Shown: positions 25,298-33,600 of the stretch, in pieces
How positions within the stretch are numbered: the first letter of the stretch is position 1
Layout of the letters: the number at the start of each line of letters is the position of its first letter
From: Lacicoccus halitifaciens
Lineage (GTDB): Bacteria; Bacillota; Bacilli; Staphylococcales; Salinicoccaceae
DNA: 64,000 nucleotides
Direction of reading: 5' to 3'
NCBI RefSeq assembly: GCF_040544485.1
Contig: NZ_JBDZDV010000002.1
Span: 1 to 64,000, forward strand
Notes under the pieces: generated by a model
Told to the model about the DNA's origin: nothing
Databases searched by the model: none
The model's input: only the letters and a program-made list of their open reading frames with translations
Translations under genes and position numbers: made by a program

Positions 25298-26479
25298 TTA
25301 GCCTCTGGTGCCGCTGTCGAAGCCGAACAGATCCTGTCCGTAAGCTGCCACTGCGTCCTCATTCAATGATGTTTTATGTGTCGCCAGTGAAATCAAATCT
25401 CTAAAGAACAATTCTATCGGGCCGCCTTTATACAGTGCCCCGCCACCAAGTGTCAGGATGATGCGCATCCCGATGTCCACACATAGCTTGATCAGTTTCG
25501 TACGGAGGGCGAAGAACTCTCCATTTTGAGTTTTACAGCCGTCTTTCTCATAATCTTCCAACAGATTGATGTATTTTTCGAGCATTGCTTCCGCCGCCAT
25601 GAAGTCCTGGGATATTTCTGCCATTACACGTTGGCTTCTAGGTGATTCATTTTCATATATGCCATCCATCAGACGGTACCTTTTTTCAGTCTGCTTTTTG
25701 AATTCTGCAATCATTCTTTCCGCAGCTCCCACTGCCATTACCGGGAATCCAAAATAGAAAGTAGGGAACAATGGCTTATGGTAGAACGGGTAGTCCTTTT
25801 CATAATTCTCCATAGGCGGTCTTCTCGTCTCTTCAGCTTCCTTCACCTTAAAGATCCTCGAATCCGGGACGAATACATTTTCAAGGACAACCTGGTTGCT
25901 TCCACTGCCTCTTAATCCGAAAGTATCCCAGTTTTCAATAACCTGAAGTTCTTTTCTCGGGACGATTGGCAGAATGAATTCATTTTCACCGTTTTCATTG
26001 TCCGCCTTCAAACCGACACCTACCCAGTCTGCATGGTTCACACCGCTGACAAAGCTCCATTTTCCACTGATGAGGTAACCGCCTTCAACACGTTCGCCTT
26101 CGCCGACAGCCGCAAAAATATCTGCAATTAAACCGCCTTGTCCATAAATCTCATCCTGTCCTTCCTGAGGAAGGTATGCCGGCAGCATATTATGAAGCGG
26201 ATATAAAAATGATAACCACGCTGCAGATAAGTTATAATTTGAGACCTTGCGCAGTACCTTTACAAATGTTTTGAGTTCCACACCAGGACCGCCCTGGTTT
26301 TTAGGAATCATCATCTTAGTGATGCCGACTTCCTTCATGAGTTCGACCACTTCAGGTGAGACACTCGCATCCTCTTCAGCTTGCTGCGCTTTCTCTTCTG
26401 CAAGTTCGCCAACTCTTCTGGCACCTTCCAGTAACTCTTCTTCAGTTAATGAAGCATAGTTTTTAACTGATTGTGTCAT
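25298..26479 (-). CDS. Group D flavin-dependent monooxygenase, acyl-CoA dehydrogenase fold (HsaA/HpaH C2-like)
   Basis: About 393 residues of acyl-CoA dehydrogenase fold: N-terminal helical part with MIPKNQGGPGVELKTFVKVLRKV, central beta domain GGYLISGKWSFVSGVNHADWVGVG and WDTFGLRGSGSNQVVLENVFVPDSRIF, C-terminal helices ending GGGALYKGGPIELFFRDLISLATHKT. This is the pattern of two-component oxygenases (HsaA, DszC, C2 of 4-hydroxyphenylacetate hydroxylase) rather than true dehydrogenases, which carry a catalytic Glu. The flavin reductase in the operon would supply reduced flavin. The start is the ATG after AAGGGG; a TTG two codons earlier is less likely. It probably hydroxylates a phenol to a catechol. 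Confidence 0.88.
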   Translation of the reverse strand: MTQSVKNYASLTEEELLEGARRVGELAEEKAQQAEEDASVSPEVVELMKEVGITKMMIPKNQGGPGVELKTFVKVLRKVSNYNLSAAWLSFLYPLHNMLPAYLPQEGQDEIYGQGGLIADIFAAVGEGERVEGGYLISGKWSFVSGVNHADWVGVGLKADNENGENEFILPIVPRKELQVIENWDTFGLRGSGSNQVVLENVFVPDSRIFKVKEAEETRRPPMENYEKDYPFYHKPLFPTFYFGFPVMAVGAAERMIAEFKKQTEKRYRLMDGIYENESPRSQRVMAEISQDFMAAEAMLEKYINLLEDYEKDGCKTQNGEFFALRTKLIKLCVDIGMRIILTLGGGALYKGGPIELFFRDLISLATHKTSLNEDAVAAYGQDLFGFDSGTRG

Positions 26480-26549
26480 TCTCAAAACCCCTTTTATTTA
26501 AATTTTCTGTTTTGTATACGGTTTCAACTATGTCATTTATTCTATATCA

Positions 26550-26581
26550 TGAGTTTTCAGAAAACTAGGACATCGAATGTC
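26550..26581 (-). promoter_or_regulatory. Operator region of the aromatic operon: shared 13-mer and two palindromes
   Basis: TGAGTTTTCAGAA at 26550-26562 is identical to 29212-29224 in the GntR gene leader. It overlaps a perfect palindrome AGTTTTC-A-GAAAACT (26552-26566); another, GACAT-CGA-ATGTC, lies at 26569-26581. A TATAGAAT-like -10 box for the operon is just downstream with no good -35, as expected for an activated promoter. Confidence 0.55.
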
Positions 26582-26649
26582 AGAGATTTTAGATAAAATG
26601 AACAAACTTTGTCACATTGTGATTTAAAAATCAATCTTTTAAGGCAAAA

Positions 26650-26682
26650 AAAGAAGTCAGCCTATGTCAGACTGACTTCTTT
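26650..26682 (-). terminator. Terminator of the regulator gene
   Basis: Stem AAAGAAGTCAG/CTGACTTCTTT followed by TTTTTT on the minus strand. Its left arm includes the last codons of the regulator gene. Confidence 0.88.
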
Positions 26683-28521
26683 AATGACGATGACCGCTTT
26701 TATGACGAGCAGCAGATGGTTGCTTACATTGGGGTCCCGCAGGTCTTTATCAAGTAATTCTTCAATTTTTTGAAGTCTATGTCTCAAACCGCTCATGGAT
26801 AATGCCAGATCTGCTGAAGTGTTTTTTAAATTCCCTCCATTGGATAAGAAGTAATACAAGGTCTTCAACAGCTCCTTGTCCAGTTTGCCGTCCTCATCGT
26901 ATAATCCTTTCAGCTCTTCATCAGCAATATGCTCGATACTGCTCTTATTATTGGCATTGATCAACGCCCCCACCACACCAAGCTCTTTATAGTAGACTGT
27001 GTCATTCTGTATAGCCAAATGTCTTGCGATCACCGCTTCTTCCATGACCTGTCCGGTATGCTCAATGCCGGTATGGAGATTACTGACCCCGACCAGCAGG
27101 TTATTGCCCGGCAGTTTGTCCTTGATTCTCTTCCTGTAACCTTCAATCAATGAATGGATATCATCAGGTGACAACACCAGCGTCGTGATCCGGTCATTGA
27201 TGATGCCGGTCAGCACTGTCTTGTCCTGCTCTTTAAAGTAAGTATACGTCTCCTCCTGCACTTTTTCCTGGAAGGAAAACTCCGCTTCAATTGAATCGAA
27301 AGGTTTATCCGTATCCGACACAAAAATTGCATAAGGTTCATCGAAGTCAATGCCGATATACTTTCCTCTTCGCAGCAGTTCGGATTTAGAGCCTTCTTTA
27401 TAGATCACCTGCTCGAGATAATGTCCTTTCATACGTCCGAGTGCTTCAACCTGGGCTTTTTCATTCTGCATAACCAAGGCGACGGAGTTAGATAAATGCT
27501 CCAGGAATAAATGCTCTTCGTGATAAGTCGAATCTTTCCTTGCACTGACGATGGTCGAACAGTATCCGAAAATCTCCTTTTCCACAAGTATAGGAACTAT
27601 AAGCCGATGATAATACTCCATCTCATGAACATACTTTTTAAAGGGGAAGATATACCGCCCTTTTTCTTCAACAAGGAATTTTGGTATATCGATTTCACTG
27701 TCCCTTTGCAGCACTTCTATATCTTCTTTTGAAAAGCCCGCGGAAGCGATGGTTTCGAACTCCTGGTTATCGATTGTCAGCGGCATTCTGGTGAATATGT
27801 GTGCCGTCTCTACGATGGAATCCAGGTCCCTGCCGTTCACCACCGCTTCAGTCAGCTCTTTTTGATAATCTGAGAGTGAAGTGATGAATGTTGTCTGCTC
27901 CAACAGTTGGTCATAGGTCACTTCAAGTTCCTTGACGATTGGTGTGCTGTCCAGGAGTCCGACGGGCAGATGATCCACATCCCCGCGCCACTCCTCCTTC
28001 GGCCTGACCATCCATTGACATGCATGGTCACCACTCGCAACACAGGTGATTTCTTTCGCAATCAGGGGTTTATTGAAAATGGTCGACATCAAGCCGCTAG
28101 AATAGCCTGCCAGAGTATGGCAGACAGGGACTTCCGATGGGCCAAAATGATCCAGGTGTTCCTTCACTTCGTAAGATTCATGCCATTCGCCCCTTCCCAC
28201 CAATGTCTTAAGCGTGCCGTCCTCGTTATACTCGATGTCACATTCATGGTCGATCCCGCTTATATGACCGTTCCGGATATGCAGTTGCGGCCCTTCAATG
28301 ACATACTGTTCCAACGGTTTCGGTACCTTGAGCAGTTCATGAGCATCCTGTACACCCATGTCCCAGCCGAACTGGAACAGGAAACTGTCGAGGCGGGATT
28401 CGCCGATATGTTTGGCGATATTTCGACGCAATATCCCCATGGAAGACTTGGATAACCTGAGTTTTTCGTTTCCTTCCGATTTCATGGGTTTCACACGGTT
28501 TTCCCCTACAGAAACTTTCAT
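26662..28521 (-). CDS. Aromatic-sensing transcriptional activator: XylR_N + V4R sensor fused to PucR-type GGDEF-like and HTH_30 output
   Basis: A 619-residue regulator. Residues about 22-115 resemble the XylR/DmpR N-terminal sensor (SSMGILRRNIAKHIGESRLDSF) and about 128-185 the V4R domain. C134, E157, C160 and C168 reproduce exactly the spacing of the MopR/DmpR zinc ligands (C155, E178, C181, C189), and W113 aligns with the phenol-contacting W134 of MopR. The middle has a GAF-like region, then a CdaR/GGDEF-like domain (about 380-500) and a PucR HTH (about 551-595, NGGNLKNTSADLALSMSGLRHRL). There is no AAA+ sigma-54 domain. It follows the GntR gene by 41 bp and precedes the operon it likely activates. 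Confidence 0.9.
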   Translation of the reverse strand: MKVSVGENRVKPMKSEGNEKLRLSKSSMGILRRNIAKHIGESRLDSFLFQFGWDMGVQDAHELLKVPKPLEQYVIEGPQLHIRNGHISGIDHECDIEYNEDGTLKTLVGRGEWHESYEVKEHLDHFGPSEVPVCHTLAGYSSGLMSTIFNKPLIAKEITCVASGDHACQWMVRPKEEWRGDVDHLPVGLLDSTPIVKELEVTYDQLLEQTTFITSLSDYQKELTEAVVNGRDLDSIVETAHIFTRMPLTIDNQEFETIASAGFSKEDIEVLQRDSEIDIPKFLVEEKGRYIFPFKKYVHEMEYYHRLIVPILVEKEIFGYCSTIVSARKDSTYHEEHLFLEHLSNSVALVMQNEKAQVEALGRMKGHYLEQVIYKEGSKSELLRRGKYIGIDFDEPYAIFVSDTDKPFDSIEAEFSFQEKVQEETYTYFKEQDKTVLTGIINDRITTLVLSPDDIHSLIEGYRKRIKDKLPGNNLLVGVSNLHTGIEHTGQVMEEAVIARHLAIQNDTVYYKELGVVGALINANNKSSIEHIADEELKGLYDEDGKLDKELLKTLYYFLSNGGNLKNTSADLALSMSGLRHRLQKIEELLDKDLRDPNVSNHLLLVIKAVIVIKEVSLT

Positions 28522-28562
28522 GCCTTCCCTCCTGATTAATCCATCTTATTCTTTGTTCGTAT

Positions 28563-29198
28563 TTAAATTAAAGACTTCCCCCTACAGCAGTATTCACATG
28601 CCTCTTCCAGGTGCCTTCGGAGCAATTCGGATGCACGCGCCACATCCCCGTCCTCCAGTGCTTCCACCAACCGTGTATGCTGGCTGATGATTTCATCCTG
28701 ATGGTCGATCGTCACTTCACTTGTGATGTCCACCAGCGTACGGAACACATTCCGCTGCGTATTCCAGAGATGCATCAGCGTTTCGTTCCCCGACATCTTT
28801 ACAAGAAGGTAATGGAAGGATAAATCCGTTTCTATATCACGTGTTTCAAAATCACTGGCATTCTTCATCATACGGATATAGTCATACAAGTGGCTTTTAT
28901 ATTTTTCGAACAATTCACGGTCCATCCGGTTGATGGCGTGCGTCTCCAATAAAATGCGGGCATCATACAAGTCCCGGATGCCTTTGATGTCATAACCGAC
29001 GGCCACCGTCCTGCCGTTCGAACGTTTCTCGGCCATCCTTTCGGCGGTCAATATCATCAGTGCATCACGGATAGGGCCCCGGCTGACTTCATACCGCTTG
29101 GCAAGCGTCACTTCCCCAAGCCCTTCCCCCCGTTCATATTTTCCAAGGACGATTTCTTTTCTCAATTGATCCGCTATTTCTGCGGCATTATACTGCAT
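28563..29198 (-). CDS. GntR family repressor, FadR/FCD subfamily
   Basis: A 211-residue GntR regulator: winged helix with LAKRYEVSRGPIRDALMILTAERM (about 32-55), then an all-helical FCD ligand domain whose metal-type residues appear in DLSFHYLLVKMSGN, QHTRLVEALEDGD and LLRRHLEEA. FCD members usually respond to organic acids, often intermediates of the pathway they control. It is likely cotranscribed with the V4R-PucR activator (41-bp gap). An exact 13-bp sequence shared with the downstream operon promoter suggests it represses both itself and the operon. AAAGGAG precedes the ATG. Confidence 0.9.
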   Translation of the reverse strand: MQYNAAEIADQLRKEIVLGKYERGEGLGEVTLAKRYEVSRGPIRDALMILTAERMAEKRSNGRTVAVGYDIKGIRDLYDARILLETHAINRMDRELFEKYKSHLYDYIRMMKNASDFETRDIETDLSFHYLLVKMSGNETLMHLWNTQRNVFRTLVDITSEVTIDHQDEIISQHTRLVEALEDGDVARASELLRRHLEEACEYCCRGKSLI

Positions 29199-29211
29199 GA
29201 ACTCACTCCTT

Positions 29212-29224
29212 TGAGTTTTCAGAA
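29212..29224 (-). promoter_or_regulatory. Shared 13-bp element in the GntR gene leader
   Basis: TGAGTTTTCAGAA lies between the promoter and the start codon of the GntR gene and recurs exactly at 26550-26562. A candidate autoregulatory operator. Confidence 0.5.
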
Positions 29225-29243
29225 TTGTTTAATTTATATTATA

Positions 29244-29272
29244 AGTTTAGAAAACACCGGCCGGTTTGTCAA
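29244..29272 (-). promoter_or_regulatory. Promoter of the regulator pair
   Basis: Minus strand TTGACA, 17 bp, TAAACT. The spacer contains the perfect palindrome ACCGGCCGGT, another possible operator. It abuts the 3' end of the GNAT gene. Confidence 0.65.
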
Positions 29273-29279
29273 TCTGGCA

Positions 29280-30089
29280 TTAAACTACGCCAAGTTTTAA
29301 ATCATCTGTTTTTACAAAAGTATATTCTGCATGGAATTCATATGGCCGGAGATGGACCGCAGAATACCCTGCTGCAAAGAGTGATCCGAACTTCTCCCGC
29401 GTCTTCATCCGCCAGTCCAGTGCGAGCTCCGGATCCTCCGCTTTCAATTGCTGGAAATCTTTTGGAACCGCAAGCATGTAGGCAGGCGCATCCAGGCCCC
29501 CGGCTTCCCCTTCAATATATACAGGGAGGCCGCTTCCATTCCTCCCTACAGCATTCAAAGGCACCGCATCATCTGGAGCCTGTATTTGCCGCTCCTTGAC
29601 ATGAGGGCTGTCGAGATGCCAGTCCACCTCGAATCGGTCGGATGGGAGTCCTTTATTGATCCCGTCTTTCATTTCACCATAGCAATTTTCGATATATGTA
29701 TTGCAGATGCCGTTTAATTTGGTCAGGTTCAAATAAGCATTCCGCGTCTCAAGCGGATCGAATGTCCATCGGATGAGGTCGTAGCCTTTTGCGATGGCAA
29801 TTTCCCGCTGCCGCCATTTCAGCTGCTCGCCGATTTTCCGGGAGCGGTGCGCCGGCCTGATGCCGAGCATATGGGAGCACAAAAATGTCCTCTCGTCCCT
29901 GAATCCGGCAAACCCGTAGCTGAACCCGACGATGTCACCGCCTTCGAAAGCCCCGAGCATGATGCCACCGTTTTTGACGGCGGTATACGTCTGATGCAGA
30001 GGCACCGGCACCTGCTCCCATATCTGCTGTTCTATATCCTGAACCATGGCCAGCTCATCCATGGTCTTTAATTCTTCAATTACTGCCAT
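29280..30089 (-). CDS. GNAT family protein (COG3375-like predicted acetyltransferase)
   Basis: About 269 residues with one GNAT domain in the first half: GAFEGGDIVGFSYGFAG, then CSHMLGIRPAHRSRKIGEQLKWRQREIAIAKGY with a degenerate acetyl-CoA loop (R-x-x-x-I-G), and WTFDPLETRNAYLNLTKLNGICNTYIENCYG. The C-terminal half continues without a second obvious catalytic site. This matches the long predicted acetyltransferase group whose substrate is unknown. The start is the ATG 8 bp after GGAGGGAG; a TTG inside the ribosome site is rejected. It sits upstream of the aromatic regulators on the same strand. Confidence 0.82.
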   Translation of the reverse strand: MAVIEELKTMDELAMVQDIEQQIWEQVPVPLHQTYTAVKNGGIMLGAFEGGDIVGFSYGFAGFRDERTFLCSHMLGIRPAHRSRKIGEQLKWRQREIAIAKGYDLIRWTFDPLETRNAYLNLTKLNGICNTYIENCYGEMKDGINKGLPSDRFEVDWHLDSPHVKERQIQAPDDAVPLNAVGRNGSGLPVYIEGEAGGLDAPAYMLAVPKDFQQLKAEDPELALDWRMKTREKFGSLFAAGYSAVHLRPYEFHAEYTFVKTDDLKLGVV

Positions 30090-30187
30090 GCCGTCGACTC
30101 CCTCCAATATAATTCATCTGAACTTTTCATTTACTATAATACGGAATCCGGCCTGGCACAATAAACATCGTGGTTAAAAAATAAAAA

Positions 30188-30216
30188 ACCGCCCCGGAAA
30201 TCATTCCCGGAGCGGT
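30188..30216 (-). terminator. Terminator of the SDR gene
   Basis: Stem ACCGCTCCGGGAA/TTCCGGGGCGGT (one wobble) followed by TTTTTTATTTTT on the minus strand. Confidence 0.9.
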
Positions 30217-30230
30217 CCAGTATCTTCATA

Positions 30231-30968
30231 TCATTGTGCGGTATAACCGCCGTCGACCAACAGTGTGATACCGGTTGTAAATTCATTTTCTGCAAGAAAA
30301 ATCACTGCATGCGCAATCTCTTCCGGTTCACCGAGGCGGCCGATCGGATGCTTAGCCACCAGATTATCATAATACTCCCCCAGTGCATCCCTGTTGACCA
30401 TACCCGATTCCACGTAACCCGGCGCAACTGCACTGACCCGGATCTTATCTTCCGCATACTGCAGCGCAACCGACTTCGTCATCAGATTGACCGCACCTTT
30501 CGAGGCATTGTATGCGAACGCAGTCGGTTCACCGACGCTGCCGAGTATCGAAGCGGTGTTGATGATCGCACCGTCCCCAGCTTTCCTCATTTCGGGAATC
30601 GCATGCTTGGATCCAAAGAATACACCATCCTGGTTGATGTTGATGACTTTCTTGTAATCTTCATAAGATAACTCGTGCATCTCACCCTGTGCACCGATAC
30701 CTGCATTGTTGAACATCACATCCAGCCTGCCGAACTTATCGACCGCACTTGCGATCAGGTTTTTGACATCCTCTTCCTTAGATACATCAGTCACCGTGAA
30801 CAGCACATCCCCGTACTGGCTCAAATCTTTCTCCGCCGATTTGCCCGCTTCTTCATTATAGTCACCGATCACGACTTTGGCACCCTTCTCCAAAAACGCC
30901 CTCGCTGTCGCCAGACCAATTCCCGAAGCACCACCTGTAATTACCGCCACTTTATCTTTAAGATCCAA
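30231..30968 (-). CDS. Short-chain dehydrogenase/reductase (SDR), TTG start
   Basis: About 245 residues, classical SDR. Cofactor motif TGGASGIGLATA (residues about 11-22), NNAGIGAQGE, catalytic Ser in NTASILGSVG and YxxxK in AYNASKGAVNLM; GGYTAQ ends it. The acidic residue in VVIGDYNEE points to NAD(H) preference. AAAGGAGG sits 8 bp before a TTG, and the translation MDLKDKVAVITGG from there is the normal SDR N-terminus, so TTG is chosen over the ATG 14 codons upstream. Related to glucose or 3-oxoacyl reductases; substrate unknown. Confidence 0.88.
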   Translation of the reverse strand: MDLKDKVAVITGGASGIGLATARAFLEKGAKVVIGDYNEEAGKSAEKDLSQYGDVLFTVTDVSKEEDVKNLIASAVDKFGRLDVMFNNAGIGAQGEMHELSYEDYKKVININQDGVFFGSKHAIPEMRKAGDGAIINTASILGSVGEPTAFAYNASKGAVNLMTKSVALQYAEDKIRVSAVAPGYVESGMVNRDALGEYYDNLVAKHPIGRLGEPEEIAHAVIFLAENEFTTGITLLVDGGYTAQ

Positions 30969-31100
30969 ATTGCATACCTCCTTTGTATTAATCATAGGTT
31001 TTATACCCAAATCTTTTATATAACACTCATTTACTGGTGCTTATACAGCTAACATATATCAAATGATTAAAAAGGCAGATGAAGATTAGAAGTGATAAAT

Positions 31101-31133
31101 AACGACCCGCACCCAGTATGGGCGCGGGTCGTT
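31101..31133 (-). terminator. Hairpin after the paralogous membrane-protein pair
   Basis: AACGACCCGC/GCGGGTCGTT stem with an inner CCC/GGG. No strong T run follows, so efficiency is uncertain. Confidence 0.55.
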
Positions 31134-31194
31134 GAACTTTGGGAATTAATTAATATATATATAGTATTTTGCTGAAATTTCATTATATGAATCC

Positions 31195-32286
31195 CTATAC
31201 ATCATTCGACGATTTGTACTGTTCACGGTAACGCTGGCGGTATCCGTATGTGCTCTTCTTGATCAGGTCCTGATCCTGGACGCCTGCGCCGATTGCGCCG
31301 ACCACCGTGGAGAGTGAGGCTGCAAACCATGCGACTTCGATATAGAACACGATCGTGACTTCATCCGGGACGATATGGTTGACCACATACCCGGGTGGAA
31401 GCAGGACCAGTGCCGCTGTAAAGAACATCATATACAATACGGCAAAGTAGAATAACACGGAAATGAAGAGTGTCTGGGCCGTCGCGCCATTATAAAGTAT
31501 GAGGATCCGTTTATTCTCCTTCCCCCTGACCTTCTCCCAAAGATCATGGGAAATGATGATCCATAAAGCCATCGCAGAGACCGCAAGCAGTGATATGGCA
31601 ATCATCCGGCCGAGCGGAAAGAGGTTGCTCAAGTTCCACATCGTTGAAAACAACATACTGAATGTGCCGGTCGCAAAGGCCAGCGCCACGACCGAACTCA
31701 GGCTCCGCATCATATTGAACGGGTTATTCGCCCAGGACATGCCGGCGATGAGGCGCAGCCGTCCGCGCCAGCTGTCTTTGATGTAGTAGACCGAATGGTC
31801 GGACTCCGTTTCATCCAGGAACACCTCTTCATAGTAGACCCGGCTTGTCTTCAAGTAGTTGTTGAATGTCGCCGTCAGTTCTTCCCGGCCCGCATCTTCG
31901 CGGATATTGCCAAGGATTGAAACGATTGTTTTGAGCACACTCTGCTTGATCGGCGGCCAGCCGAATGCCGGCAGTGAGATCAGGCCGACCCCTGTCTTAT
32001 TGTTGATATCAACCGTCGTGATCATCTCTTCATGATAGACCGGCAGATCAGTGATGAAGATCGTATGGTCCCAATCATACTTCTCCCGATACTCGTCGGT
32101 CTTCTCATAGAGTTCCTCGATCAGCTCCGCATAGCCGGTGAGAGGGTCCACATGTGTGCTTACCTCCCATTCGATGTCCTCATCCAGTTCCCGGCCGAGC
32201 ATGTCCGGCAGTTCTGCTTTGATTTGTTTCGCAAGACGATCCGGCGCCCCGGGAGCTGCAACAATGCCGATATGTTTTTCCGTCAT
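31195..32286 (-). CDS. Uncharacterised four-TM membrane protein, paralogue of the next gene upstream
   Basis: About 363 residues. A soluble N-terminal domain (HIGIVAAPGAPDRLAKQIKAEL ... DHTIFITDLPVYHEE) is followed by about four TM helices (LSSVVALAFATGTFSMLF; MIAISLLAVSAMALWIII; LFISVLFYFAVLYMMFF; FYIEVAWFAASLSTVVGA) and a basic tail. The family is not one I recognise. Start: the ATG one base after the stop of the upstream gene, with GGAGGAG before it; the long upstream extension of the frame is an artefact of the repetitive end of the neighbour. Clearly homologous along its whole length to 32288-33505. Confidence 0.82.
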   Translation of the reverse strand: MTEKHIGIVAAPGAPDRLAKQIKAELPDMLGRELDEDIEWEVSTHVDPLTGYAELIEELYEKTDEYREKYDWDHTIFITDLPVYHEEMITTVDINNKTGVGLISLPAFGWPPIKQSVLKTIVSILGNIREDAGREELTATFNNYLKTSRVYYEEVFLDETESDHSVYYIKDSWRGRLRLIAGMSWANNPFNMMRSLSSVVALAFATGTFSMLFSTMWNLSNLFPLGRMIAISLLAVSAMALWIIISHDLWEKVRGKENKRILILYNGATAQTLFISVLFYFAVLYMMFFTAALVLLPPGYVVNHIVPDEVTIVFYIEVAWFAASLSTVVGAIGAGVQDQDLIKKSTYGYRQRYREQYKSSNDV

Positions 32287-32287
32287 A

Positions 32288-33505
32288 TCATTTCTCCTCC
32301 TCCGCTTCGTCATGCTCCTGCTTTTCGCCGGAATACGATTCTTCTTCTTCATCCTTTTCATCGTGCTCCTGCTTTTCACCGGATTCATCAGCTTCCTCGT
32401 CATCCGCTTTTGATTCTTCTTCTTTTTCCTCTTCCAGCTGCCTGTACCTGTACCACTGCCTGTAGGAATAAGTGATGTTCCGTATCTTGTCTTCCTCTTC
32501 CACGGTTGAACCAAATGCACCGGCGAGGATCCCGGCGGAGGCGGCAAACCATATCAGATCCAGATAGTCATGCCACTCCACATTCAATTCGACATTCGGA
32601 TCGGTCCATGTTTCAAAGAGCCCCATTGGGACGAAGGTGAGGATGGAGATCGTGAGCAGCAGACTGACCACGGCGTAACTCACAAGCGTCAGAATCAGGA
32701 GGGTCAGCAGGGTCGTGAAGTTGTAAAGGCGCCTGTATGCAGGCTGGTTCCGTGATGACCGCATCTCCCATAAGTTATGGGCATAAATCAGCCAACCGAC
32801 CATCCCCGCCACAGCAATCACCATCAGCAGAATCAACCGCCATGCGGAGTAATCGAGACTGAGTTCCCAAGGTGTCCGGAATATTGATATGTAAGTCCCG
32901 GTCGCAAATGCCAATGCCACAATCGTCCTGAAATTACGGAACTCCGTCAGCGGTTCATTCAGGGAGGTCATGCCCCCGATGAGCCGGAGCCAGCCGCCGA
33001 CCGTCGATTTGAGTATATAGCGGTGCCTCTCGTCCTCCTCATCTATCGACTTGACCGAGGCGATTCGGTTTATGAAATCCGGTTGGACGTCCTCTGTGTC
33101 TTCTTCCGATCCTTTGCCATACAGTATTTCCATATGGTGGACCAGGAGGGTCTCGAGCTTTTTTTTATTCCTGAAGACCCCGATTGCAGGGACGGAAACC
33201 AGTGAAAGCTTCCTGTCGTAATCGAATTCGGAGAGGACAACTTTCTTGTTCGATATACTCGGAAGGTCGGTGACAGCGATCGCCATATCCCAATCATTCT
33301 CTTTCTGGATTGATCCCAGCCTGTCGAAAATCTCATTGATATATTCAGCTGAGCTTGCCAGAGGGTCTGTCTTAAAGTCGATGTCCCAGTCGATATCCTC
33401 CTCCATGGAGGGACCTTCCAGTTCATTCAAGCTCTCCATGATATCCCTCAGGAACTTCTCGGGCAGGCCGGGCGCCGAAACCACACCGACAACCATTTTC
33501 TTCAT
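32288..33505 (-). CDS. Uncharacterised membrane protein with acidic repeat tail, paralogue of the downstream gene
   Basis: A 405-residue protein with the same plan: N-terminal domain opening VVGVVSAPGLPEKFLRDIMESL and holding DWDMAIAVTDLPSISNKK, then four TM helices (FRTIVALAFATGTYISIF and others), and a C-terminal tail rich in Glu and Lys with two copies of GEKQEHDE. The shared SAPG/APG-x-P opening, the ITDLP/VTDLP motif and the VALAFATGT helix tie the two proteins together. Both are probably cotranscribed and may form a heteromer. Function unknown. Confidence 0.8.
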   Translation of the reverse strand: MKKMVVGVVSAPGLPEKFLRDIMESLNELEGPSMEEDIDWDIDFKTDPLASSAEYINEIFDRLGSIQKENDWDMAIAVTDLPSISNKKVVLSEFDYDRKLSLVSVPAIGVFRNKKKLETLLVHHMEILYGKGSEEDTEDVQPDFINRIASVKSIDEEDERHRYILKSTVGGWLRLIGGMTSLNEPLTEFRNFRTIVALAFATGTYISIFRTPWELSLDYSAWRLILLMVIAVAGMVGWLIYAHNLWEMRSSRNQPAYRRLYNFTTLLTLLILTLVSYAVVSLLLTISILTFVPMGLFETWTDPNVELNVEWHDYLDLIWFAASAGILAGAFGSTVEEEDKIRNITYSYRQWYRYRQLEEEKEEESKADDEEADESGEKQEHDEKDEEEESYSGEKQEHDEAEEEK

Positions 33506-33600
33506 TGTTTTCCACCGCCTTCCTCTGTACTTCCACTTCTTCCCGGATGCATGTCTATACCCGTTTAAATCTGAAACATTCTCTGCACACCCCGCCGCCT

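Noticed and set aside
26512..26521. TTGTATACGG in the aromatic operon leader as a GntR operator
   Set aside because: Only half of a typical GTATAC-centred site, and no copy near the GntR gene; the shared 13-mer is the better candidate.
32287..32547. N-terminal extension of the 31195-32286 gene into its neighbour
   Set aside because: The extension lies in another frame of the acidic repeat tail of the upstream gene; a good ribosome site marks the inner ATG.
33557..33576. GGGTAT with GTTTCA upstream of the membrane-protein pair as a SigB promoter
   Set aside because: The spacing is only 9 bp, too short for SigB.
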